Source: Eubacterium sp. (GTDB lineage Bacteria; Bacillota_A; Clostridia; Lachnospirales; Lachnospiraceae). Taken from it: a stretch of 13,458 nucleotides of DNA. The notes beneath the pieces were generated by a model, which searched no databases, was not told where the DNA came from, and worked only from the letters and a program-made list of their open reading frames with translations. This document shows positions 7,422-13,458 of the stretch, one piece after another (position 1 is the first letter of the stretch; each line of letters starts with the position of its first letter). The stretch covers positions 1 to 13,458 of the forward strand of contig JAMPGN010000109.1 in NCBI GenBank assembly GCA_023663915.1. The letters are read 5' to 3'. The position numbers and the translations under genes were made by a program.

Positions 7422-8597
7422 TTAAAGCCAAAAGCTTATACTGTATTGTCTCTCATCATCCGAGTAAGATACCACGCCGTCAGGACAGTCCAGATATCTG
7501 AAAATCTCCTGCCGTTCGATCAATGCCTCCTGCATCTGCCTGTACACATCGTAATTGGCACATTTGAGCGTAACATAAGCGCTCCCCTTCTCATACTCTT
7601 CCTTGAACACCCTCTCGACCCGCTCCTCGTCCCATTCCGTGAAATAGAGTCCTTCCCGCACGTAATAGTTATGTTCCATTGAGTCGCACGCAGGCAGTTC
7701 CACCACGTTATCCAATGTGTGGGTCAGATTCATCTGTTCCGTAGACACGCACAGATAATCATAGTTGATTGTCGGAATTCTTTCTCCTGGATAATGAGCC
7801 GTACCGCCTACCGCCTGATACGAAGCGTCGCCCCATGTAGTATCCACATAATAATATTGACCGTCAATCCGCACAAGATTCCATGCATGTCCCTCGCCGC
7901 CGACTACCTTTCCCAGCACCAGTGTAGCAAAGATACCTGCTTTGTCGAGAAGATACTGTGTCGCCTTGGCATATCCTTGGCAGACAGACCTGCCTTCTAT
8001 AAAAACGGAACAGATATTTTGATTGTCTTTTGCCGCAGCATCGTATTCCGTGTGATGGATCAGATATTCATAAATGTATTTTACCTTTGTATAATCGTCA
8101 GCTCCATCCGGCATATCTGCGAGGCATTGGTTTACATAATTATCAATCTCTGCCTGCTTACGTTGTATCTCTTCCTGATCAAAACAATAAGTGCCCGTAA
8201 ATGTAATCTTTTTGAGAATATCTCCCAGCGTATACTCTGTATAAGTATACCCGTCCACATAGAAAATCTCAGGATGATCGTTCAATACACACTGAAAGGC
8301 ATGTGAAATCTCACTTTTATCATAACTGGACAGCTTTACATCTTCCTCAAACTGAACAAGCGCATCCCGAATTTCTAAATATAACACCTGTTCTTGTTCG
8401 GAAAGCATACTGTACGCATACCCCTTCTCTTCCGCACGCTTTACGATCTGCTCAGGCTGTTCAGCCTCCTCCTGCATTGCCCCCATATCTTCCTGCATGT
8501 ACAGATCGCTCTGCTGACGAGGCGTCGTATGCCATGCGTACGCCAAACACCCTGTAAGTGCCAGCATTCCGGTCAATAATAAGCCTGTTCTCTTCAT
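7422..8597 (-). CDS. Lipoprotein with transglutaminase-like domain, function unknown
   Basis: The 391-residue protein begins MKRTGLLLTGMLALTGC: a positive N-terminus, a hydrophobic stretch and a lipobox L14-T15-G16-C17, so it should be lipidated at Cys17 and held on the outer face of the membrane. A charged linker follows. A transglutaminase-like (papain-fold) domain covers about 165-260, with catalytic-type residues Cys206 in GRSVCQGYAKA, His237 in GEGHAWN and Asp252 in YYYVDTTWGD. The C-terminal 130 residues have no recognised motif. Such domains act as proteases, peptide cross-linkers or cell wall-linked binders; the substrate here is not known. The frame is open to GTG 8603, but AGAGGG lies 9 bases before ATG 8597 and only 3 before the GTG, so 8597 is chosen. 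It follows prfC by 43 bases and is probably the end of the deoB-prfC unit. Confidence 0.9.
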   Translation of the reverse strand: MKRTGLLLTGMLALTGCLAYAWHTTPRQQSDLYMQEDMGAMQEEAEQPEQIVKRAEEKGYAYSMLSEQEQVLYLEIRDALVQFEEDVKLSSYDKSEISHAFQCVLNDHPEIFYVDGYTYTEYTLGDILKKITFTGTYCFDQEEIQRKQAEIDNYVNQCLADMPDGADDYTKVKYIYEYLIHHTEYDAAAKDNQNICSVFIEGRSVCQGYAKATQYLLDKAGIFATLVLGKVVGGEGHAWNLVRIDGQYYYVDTTWGDASYQAVGGTAHYPGERIPTINYDYLCVSTEQMNLTHTLDNVVELPACDSMEHNYYVREGLYFTEWDEERVERVFKEEYEKGSAYVTLKCANYDVYRQMQEALIERQEIFRYLDCPDGVVSYSDDERQYSISFWL

Positions 8598-8606
8598 ATG
8601 CACTCA

Positions 8607-8612
8607 CCCTCT
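8607..8612 (-). promoter_or_regulatory. Ribosome binding site deciding the lipoprotein start
   Basis: AGAGGG on the minus strand lies 9 bases before ATG 8597 but only 3 bases before GTG 8603. The spacing favours the ATG, which also gives a cleaner lipoprotein signal peptide. Confidence 0.6.
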
Positions 8613-8640
8613 GCCTCACAAATGCCCCGTGCCATATCCT

Positions 8641-10233
8641 TTAGTTTCTTCCAAATTCCGATAAGATCAACCCCTTATTGCGATCGATTGTCATACCGAT
8701 ACTCCATGGATTGACAAACAATAAAAGAGGGTTGTCCTTTAAATCTTTGATTTTCTTCATATCGGATGTCCCTGTCAGCTTATCCAGATCAATATCTTTG
8801 TTCTCAATCCAGCGGATATGCTCATATGGAAGGTTTTCCAGCTTGATCTCCACATTGTATTCATTCTCAAGCCGGTACTTTAACACATCGAACTGCAATA
8901 CTCCCACTACGCCGACGATGATTTCTTCCATACCGGTATGGAATTCCTGAAAGATCTGAATCGCACCCTCCTGTGCGATCTGTGTGATTCCTTTCACAAA
9001 CTGCTTTCTTTTCATTGTGTCAACCTGCCGCACCCTGGCAAAATGTTCCGGTGCAAACGTGGGTATCCCTTCATACGCAAACTGTTCCTTCGGCATACAG
9101 ATCGTATCCCCGATCGAAAATATACCCGGATCGAACACGCCAATAATATCGCCTGCATACGCCTCGCTTAAGATTTTACGCTCGTCCGCCATGATCTGCT
9201 GGGGTTGTGAGAGACGCATCACTTTGCCGCCCTGCACATGCTTGACCTCTGCACCTGCGTCAAATCTTCCCGAACAGATACGCATAAATGCGACCCTGTC
9301 CCGGTGCGCCTTATTCATGTTCGCCTGGATCTTAAAGACAAACGCCGAAAAATCATGTTCCACCGGATCAATCAGCCCGATATCCGCCCTTCGCGGAAGC
9401 GGGGTCGTGGTCATTTTCAGGAAATGCTGCAAGAATATCTCCACCCCGAAATTCGTAAGCGCCGACCCAAAAAACACCGGCGTAAGTTCCCCTGCCTGAA
9501 TCCTTTCCAGATCATACTCCGCACTTGCACCGTCCAGAAGCTCGATCTCGTCAACTAACTGCGACTGATATTCTTCCCCAATCTGCGCAAGCAGCATGTC
9601 CTCCTCCGCGACCGGAATCCGTGTGGCATGTCCTTCCTTCGTTCCCTTCTCCGTATCCGCATAGGTAATAACGCACTTGCTCTCGCGCTCATAAACACCT
9701 TTAAAGTTCTTGCCACATCCGATCGGCCAATTAATCGGACATGTTGCGATCCCTAACTCTTTCTCGATCTCGTCAAGCAGTTCAAATGTATCATTGGCAT
9801 CCCTGTCCATCTTATTGATAAACGTAAAAATCGGAATGTGCCTCATGCCGCACACCTTAAATAACTTCCGGGTCTGCGCCTCCACACCTTTGGACGCATC
9901 AATGACCATGACCGCCGAGTCAGCCGCCATCAATGTCCTGTAGGTGTCCTCCGAGAAATCCTGATGTCCCGGCGTATCGAGAATATTAATACAGAATCCA
10001 TCGTATTCAAACTGTAAAACAGAGGAAGTAACGGAAATTCCTCTCTCCTTCTCGATCTCCATCCAGTCGGAAACCGCATGTCTCGCGGTAGCTTTGCCTT
10101 TCACACTGCCTGCCAGATTAATCGCACCGCCGTACAGAAGAAATTTCTCTGTCAGGGTTGTCTTACCCGCATCCGGGTGCGATATGATCGCAAAGGTTCT
10201 TCTTTTGTTGATCTCGTCTGCATAATTGCCCAC
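8641..10233 (-). CDS. prfC: Peptide chain release factor 3
   Basis: RF3 is a translational GTPase that removes RF1 or RF2 from the ribosome after peptide release and also acts in quality control. The 530-residue length matches the family (E. coli 529). GTPase motifs are intact: SHPDAGKTT (P-loop) at 18-26, the switch I segment RGISVTSS at 64-71, DTPGHQDF at 86-93 and NKMDRD at 140-145. Domains II and III follow, with the RF3-type ending that includes LENLPYEHIRWI. The DTPGHQDFSEDTYRTL context and SVKGKATARHAVSDWMEIEK separate it from EF-G. Translation starts at GTG 10233; GGAGGA lies 7 bases upstream and there is no better ATG. It follows deoB by 18 bases. RF3 is not universal in Firmicutes (B. 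subtilis lacks it). Confidence 0.97.
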   Translation of the reverse strand: MGNYADEINKRRTFAIISHPDAGKTTLTEKFLLYGGAINLAGSVKGKATARHAVSDWMEIEKERGISVTSSVLQFEYDGFCINILDTPGHQDFSEDTYRTLMAADSAVMVIDASKGVEAQTRKLFKVCGMRHIPIFTFINKMDRDANDTFELLDEIEKELGIATCPINWPIGCGKNFKGVYERESKCVITYADTEKGTKEGHATRIPVAEEDMLLAQIGEEYQSQLVDEIELLDGASAEYDLERIQAGELTPVFFGSALTNFGVEIFLQHFLKMTTTPLPRRADIGLIDPVEHDFSAFVFKIQANMNKAHRDRVAFMRICSGRFDAGAEVKHVQGGKVMRLSQPQQIMADERKILSEAYAGDIIGVFDPGIFSIGDTICMPKEQFAYEGIPTFAPEHFARVRQVDTMKRKQFVKGITQIAQEGAIQIFQEFHTGMEEIIVGVVGVLQFDVLKYRLENEYNVEIKLENLPYEHIRWIENKDIDLDKLTGTSDMKKIKDLKDNPLLLFVNPWSIGMTIDRNKGLILSEFGRN

Positions 10234-10240
10234 GTCTTTA

Positions 10241-10246
10241 TCCTCC
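10241..10246 (-). promoter_or_regulatory. Ribosome binding site for the GTG start of prfC
   Basis: GGAGGA on the minus strand, 7 bases before GTG 10233, between the deoB stop and prfC. This strong site supports the non-ATG start. Confidence 0.7.
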
Positions 10247-10251
10247 AGACT

Positions 10252-11406
10252 CTATAACATAGATGTACCGGCAAATTCCGGTCTGATTCCAAAATAATCA
10301 AGAACAGTCGCACCGATATCCGCAAAAGTATCCCTTGTACCGAGATTAGCAGGGACCACGTTCTTACCGTACATCAGAAAAGGCGTATGCTCCCTCGAAT
10401 GATCGGTAGACACCGTATATCCCGGATCGCATCCGTGATCCGCCGTGATCATCAGAATATCTTCTTCCCTCAGCCTGCCTAGGATCTCCGGAAGTTTCGC
10501 GTCGAAATAAGTAAGCGCCTTGGCATAACCTTCTATATCGTTGCGGTGTCCGTACAGCATATCATAATCCACCAGATTGACGAAACAGAGTCCCTCAAAA
10601 TCCCTGTCTAAATATTCAAGCGTCCTCTCGATTCCTTCCGCGTTGCCCTGGGTGTATACATACTCCGTAATTCCTTTGCCCGCAAAGATATCCTTGATCT
10701 TACCGACGGATATCACCTCTTTGCCCGCTGCCTTAAGCTGGTCGAGCATCGTGACCTCTGGCGGTTCCAGTGAAAAATCATGCCGCCTTGGTGTTCTGGT
10801 ATAATTGCCGCTTGTGCCCGTAAAAGGTCTCGCGATCACTCTTCCCACACCATGCTTTCCCTGCAGGATGCCTCTCGCAATCTTACAGTACTCATACAAT
10901 GTCTCCACCGGAACAACATCTTCGTGCGCCGCAATCTGGAACACACTGTCCGCCGACGTATAGACAATCAGATCACCGCTTTTCACATGTTCGTCTCCAT
11001 AGACTTTAATTACTTCCGTTCCCGAATAGGGTTTGTTGCACAGTACTCCCCTGCCCACTGCAGCGCTGAAAGCCTCCAGCACTTCCTTCGGAAATCCGTC
11101 CGGGTAAGTAGGCAGCGGCTTCTTGGATAAAATTCCCGCGATCTCCCAGTGTCCTATTGTAGTATCTTTGCCCTTAGACGCTTCTTTCATACGGGCTATC
11201 CTTGCTGTGGGTTGTGCCACAGGCTCCCTGCATTCCACGCCATCAATATTAAAAAGCCCTAGCGCGCCCATATTCGGCATGGCAAATGCCGGACTTGATG
11301 CGGCAGATTTAAGCGTGTTCGTACCCTTATCGCCATACTCAGCCGCATCCTCCATCTCTCCGATTCCGAAACTATCCAAAACAATCAAAAAAACTCTTCT
11401 CATCAT
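10252..11406 (-). CDS. deoB: Phosphopentomutase
   Basis: DeoB interconverts ribose (or deoxyribose) 1-phosphate and 5-phosphate, joining nucleoside breakdown to the pentose phosphate route. It belongs to the alkaline phosphatase superfamily and uses two Mn ions. The 384-residue protein is of normal length. Metal and catalytic residues are visible: Asp11 in VLDSFGIGE; the phosphorylated Thr, most likely Thr83, in KDTTIGHWE; Asp282 and His287 in DYDMLYGHR; Asp323-His324 in TADHGCDPGY; and the DHSREHTPFL segment at 335-344. Start ATG 11406 (or the adjacent ATG 11403) has AGAGAGG about 5 bases upstream. No other nucleoside catabolic gene (deoA, deoC, deoD, pdp) is next to it, which is unusual compared with classical deo operons. 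It lies 67 bases after spoIIIAH and probably has its own promoter. Confidence 0.97.
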   Translation of the reverse strand: MMRRVFLIVLDSFGIGEMEDAAEYGDKGTNTLKSAASSPAFAMPNMGALGLFNIDGVECREPVAQPTARIARMKEASKGKDTTIGHWEIAGILSKKPLPTYPDGFPKEVLEAFSAAVGRGVLCNKPYSGTEVIKVYGDEHVKSGDLIVYTSADSVFQIAAHEDVVPVETLYEYCKIARGILQGKHGVGRVIARPFTGTSGNYTRTPRRHDFSLEPPEVTMLDQLKAAGKEVISVGKIKDIFAGKGITEYVYTQGNAEGIERTLEYLDRDFEGLCFVNLVDYDMLYGHRNDIEGYAKALTYFDAKLPEILGRLREEDILMITADHGCDPGYTVSTDHSREHTPFLMYGKNVVPANLGTRDTFADIGATVLDYFGIRPEFAGTSML

Positions 11407-11444
11407 TAGCCTCTCTCTCCATATCTTTTATTACACCACAGTAC

Positions 11445-11473
11445 ACTATATCACAAAATTACTTTTCTTGCAC
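11445..11473 (-). promoter_or_regulatory. Possible extended -10 promoter before deoB
   Basis: The minus strand has TGATATAGT at 11453-11445: a TGN extension and TATAGT, five of six matches to the vegetative -10 box. Seventeen bases further up is GTGCAA (11473-11468), a poor -35 box. The -10 box ends about 38 bases before the deoB ATG. It would let deoB-prfC-lipoprotein be expressed apart from the sporulation operon. Inferred from sequence only. Confidence 0.45.
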
Positions 11474-12190
11474 TCAATTTGCATTGACTGTACTGATAAT
11501 GACCGAATCTGCACTGACTCCTGTCTTGCGGATCACGATGTCTTCAATCTGTGCCCTCTGCGCTTCTGTCAGTTCCGTGGTATTGACAACCACATCGACG
11601 CTGTCCCCGTCTATGCTGACGATCGCATCTTCAAATCCTTTTGCTTCCAATAATATCTCCGCTGCGGTCTCCTTCTCCGCAATGTCCGTCATCGAGATCA
11701 TGCTGTTGACCGCTTCCTGTTTCTGCGTCTCACTGATATTGGCATTATTGATGATCTCTAAAAGAGTTTCCTTATTCTGTGCACGCGTCTGCTCCTTCTG
11801 TAATTTCGCACCTGACAGCTCCGATATCGTACCTGCGGAAGTGAATACCGCCTCCCCTGGCACTTCTTCCATCTGTTCCTCTGCCAACGCCTCGGCAAGT
11901 TCTTCATCAACACCGCCGTTCTCTGACATAGTCACATCCATATCCAGACTGTTGATATCTCCGGAAGCCTGTTCGATATCCTCCTCCGACAAATCCGTAA
12001 ATGCAGCATAATCTGTCTCTTCACTATCCAGTGCAATATTACCCATATCATCAGTAACAATCGTACCGTTTACTGACATGATATCCTCATCCGTTACTTT
12101 GGTGCCCGCAAAATTCAAATAGCCTGCTACGGCAATCATAATAGCCAGCGCCGTGATCATCATCTGGTTCTTCTTGATCATATTTTTCAC
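11474..12190 (-). CDS. spoIIIAH: Stage III sporulation protein AH
   Basis: SpoIIIAH sits in the mother-cell membrane, and its extracellular domain binds forespore SpoIIQ, forming the channel between the two cells that is needed for engulfment and late forespore gene expression. The 238-residue protein has one N-terminal membrane helix (about 8-28), a long acidic linker (about 30-125), and a C-terminal ring-building domain of the YscJ/FliF-like type (about 150-235: TAAEILLEAKGFEDAIVSID, then VDVVVNTTELTEAQ). It starts at GTG 12190 with GGGGAG 6 bases upstream, next to the spoIIIAG stop. An ATG three codons later (12181) would be too far from this site. It is the last gene of the spoIIIA operon and is expected to be under sigma-E. 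Confidence 0.94.
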   Translation of the reverse strand: MKNMIKKNQMMITALAIMIAVAGYLNFAGTKVTDEDIMSVNGTIVTDDMGNIALDSEETDYAAFTDLSEEDIEQASGDINSLDMDVTMSENGGVDEELAEALAEEQMEEVPGEAVFTSAGTISELSGAKLQKEQTRAQNKETLLEIINNANISETQKQEAVNSMISMTDIAEKETAAEILLEAKGFEDAIVSIDGDSVDVVVNTTELTEAQRAQIEDIVIRKTGVSADSVIISTVNAN

Positions 12191-12203
12191 TTCATTCTCC
12201 CCT

Positions 12204-12848
12204 TCACTGATTATTTTTCATCTTTACTATTTTTATCTTATTCGCATCTATATCAAATAATACCTGAATTGCCTCGATTATATTTTCTTGTACGCCTTGT
12301 ACGCCTGCTCCCTGAGCGATCACCACCACTCCCTCTACTGTCGGTGCAATCGTCATAACCACGTAAGGCACATTCCGTCCTCTGTCATCTATCGTATAGA
12401 TCGTAGCCTTATCCACTCCCATCTCACTGATTGCACGATTACCGCCTGCAGAATCCGTCTCTGCCGTCTCGGAATATTCCTCGGTTCCATCCTTCTCTAC
12501 GACCTCCCGTTCAGATTCTTTCAAATTAATCAAGACTTTCACCCTGCCGGCTCCATCCACATCCTTAAGTGCATCTTCCAGTTTATCTTCCCAATAAGCC
12601 GCATAAGAAGACGTAGAATTCATCACCGCAGAATCGGCATCATTCATATCAGTAGTGATATGATTATCGATTGTACCATCTATGATGTTCGATATATTGG
12701 ACTCTGAATCTTTTTGTCTGACAGGAAGAGCAATCACACACAATAAGATTCCTGTCAATATAATAATCAACCATTGGTCTTTGCCGAGTTTCTTTTTGCC
12801 CGTCAGTTTCTCTGTCAACTTTTTCGACAGCATCTTACTATCGCTCAT
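12204..12848 (-). CDS. spoIIIAG: Stage III sporulation protein AG
   Basis: SpoIIIAG is a ring-forming part of the SpoIIIA-SpoIIQ channel; the B. subtilis protein forms a large 30-subunit ring related to type III secretion rings. The 214-residue protein has a Lys-rich cytoplasmic start, one membrane helix at about 25-43 (QWLIIILTGILLCVIALPV), a Ser/Asp-rich linker, and a ring-building domain from about 84 (YWEDKLEDALKDVDGAGRVK) to the end. This domain is interrupted by an acidic/Ser-rich stretch at about 112-140, which may match the beta-barrel insertion of the family. ATG 12848 overlaps the end of spoIIIAF by 11 bases; GGAGG lies 9 bases upstream. Confidence 0.95.
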   Translation of the reverse strand: MSDSKMLSKKLTEKLTGKKKLGKDQWLIIILTGILLCVIALPVRQKDSESNISNIIDGTIDNHITTDMNDADSAVMNSTSSYAAYWEDKLEDALKDVDGAGRVKVLINLKESEREVVEKDGTEEYSETAETDSAGGNRAISEMGVDKATIYTIDDRGRNVPYVVMTIAPTVEGVVVIAQGAGVQGVQENIIEAIQVLFDIDANKIKIVKMKNNQ

Positions 12849-13458
12849 AATATGACACCTCCACTCTGTCCACTGCTATGCCAAGCGTCTGTGCAAAAAG
12901 ATTCCTATACTCTTCTAAGCCCATATCACGAGCCTGCTCCTTCTTTTCTTCATATCCTGCATCCAACTCCACTGTCCGCCCTATCGTAATTTCTTCTATT
13001 AATACGTTGTTAATTTGATTCTCATCCTGTACTTCGTCTTCTTCCTCTGTCCGTTTCCGCATGGTGATCCTGACGTTCTTAAACTCCCAGTCATACTGTC
13101 CTGTCTCTGTTCCGAAAGAATCCTTTGCTCCATTTTCCTCCAAATGAATCGATACTTCACTGATATAACATTCCCGATCTACCACCACTTCATTTAGTCT
13201 GGCTTTAATTTCTTCCTCTATTTGTCTCAAAGTCTCTGTTTTGGAATAATTAGTGACATGTGATTCCAACTGCCACGTTTTGTCTAATCTCTCTGCCTGC
13301 TCTGTCATCTTTTCTATCTCTTCCTGCCACTTCGCCGTTATATCCACAGTGGACGACACAAACGGACTGATAAACTGCAACAATACAATAACGCCAGCTA
13401 TTATTTTCATATACGTTTCATATTGTTTTCCTGCCGCAAAATGTATCATCGTCTGTGC
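12838..13458 (-). CDS. spoIIIAF: Stage III sporulation protein AF, 5' end outside the window
   Basis: SpoIIIAF is a mother-cell membrane protein of the spoIIIA operon, needed for the SpoIIIA-SpoIIQ channel; its exact role is not settled. The visible part has the second membrane segment (MKIIAGVIVLLQFISPFVSS, 13407-13348), a charged helical region, then the C-terminal domain ending FAQTLGIAVDRVEVSYYER. The family normally starts with an additional membrane helix before this segment, and the frame stays open without a stop to the right edge (GCA CAG ACG before ATG 13449). The ATG at 13449 is therefore probably internal and the true start lies outside the window. The stop overlaps spoIIIAG. Identification rests on the order AF-AG-AH and the C-terminal pattern. 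Confidence 0.9.
   Translation of the reverse strand, partial: AQTMIHFAAGKQYETYMKIIAGVIVLLQFISPFVSSTVDITAKWQEEIEKMTEQAERLDKTWQLESHVTNYSKTETLRQIEEEIKARLNEVVVDRECYISEVSIHLEENGAKDSFGTETGQYDWEFKNVRITMRKRTEEEDEVQDENQINNVLIEEITIGRTVELDAGYEEKKEQARDMGLEEYRNLFAQTLGIAVDRVEVSYYER

Noticed and set aside
7404..7440. Possible terminator after the lipoprotein gene (AAGC-TTTTG-GCTT)
   Set aside because: The stem is only four base pairs and no T tract follows, so it is too weak to call.
7719..8306. Plus-strand open frame of 195 codons inside the lipoprotein gene, and similar ones at 5828-6346, 11123-11653 and 11484-12011
   Set aside because: All lie antisense to well-supported genes, have no recognisable domain or good ribosome binding site, and show low-complexity composition expected of shadow frames.
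11407..11473. Possible terminator between spoIIIAH and deoB
   Set aside because: No stable GC-rich stem with a T run could be found; only a four-base TGCA repeat is present.
1..13458. tRNA, rRNA, CRISPR, insertion sequence or prophage features
   Set aside because: Coding frames fill almost the whole window and gaps are at most about 80 bases; no repeats of spacer-repeat type, transposase or integrase motifs were seen.

Overview
This window looks like part of the chromosome of an endospore-forming anaerobic member of the Clostridia, most likely Lachnospiraceae-like. The reasons are the spoIIIA genes, the block Asp23/Gls24 family gene-nusB-xseA-xseB-ispA-dxs-tlyA-nadK-argR, and protein sequences of Firmicutes type. 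Species cannot be assigned from the sequence alone. Every supported gene lies on the minus strand, so transcription runs from the right edge to the left edge. Fifteen protein genes were found, two of them cut by the window edges. No RNA gene, mobile element, CRISPR array or convincing terminator was seen. The largest gap between genes is about 80 bases, so no stretch over 300 bases lacks a gene.

Region 1 (right edge to about 11474) is the distal part of the sporulation operon spoIIIA: spoIIIAF (5' end outside the window), spoIIIAG and spoIIIAH. The first two overlap and the third follows 13 bases later. Their products belong to the mother-cell side of the SpoIIIA-SpoIIQ channel that joins mother cell and forespore during engulfment.

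Region 2 (11406 to 7422) holds deoB (phosphopentomutase), prfC (release factor 3) and an uncharacterised lipoprotein with a transglutaminase-like Cys-His-Asp domain. A possible extended -10 promoter precedes deoB. In Bacillus subtilis the corresponding place, between spoIIIAH and the Asp23-family gene yqhY, is taken by accB-accC, so this trio is the accessory part of the window.

Region 3 (7346 to the left edge) is a dense, probably co-transcribed housekeeping run behind a second possible extended -10 promoter. It contains an Asp23/Gls24 (YqhY-like) protein, NusB, both subunits of exonuclease VII, a farnesyl diphosphate synthase-type prenyltransferase, DXP synthase, the TlyA rRNA methyltransferase, NAD kinase and the N-terminal part of the arginine repressor. 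Several genes overlap or nearly touch (xseA/xseB share ATGA, xseB/ispA overlap by 11 bases, tlyA/nadK are 4 bases apart), which suggests translational coupling. IspA and Dxs act in one pathway (isoprenoid supply). The others combine transcription, DNA repair, ribosome modification and cofactor supply.

Most of the window is conserved and ordinary. The points most worth a second look are the transglutaminase-like lipoprotein and its placement, the absence of accBC and folD from the syntenic block, and an inverted repeat in the dxs-tlyA gap.
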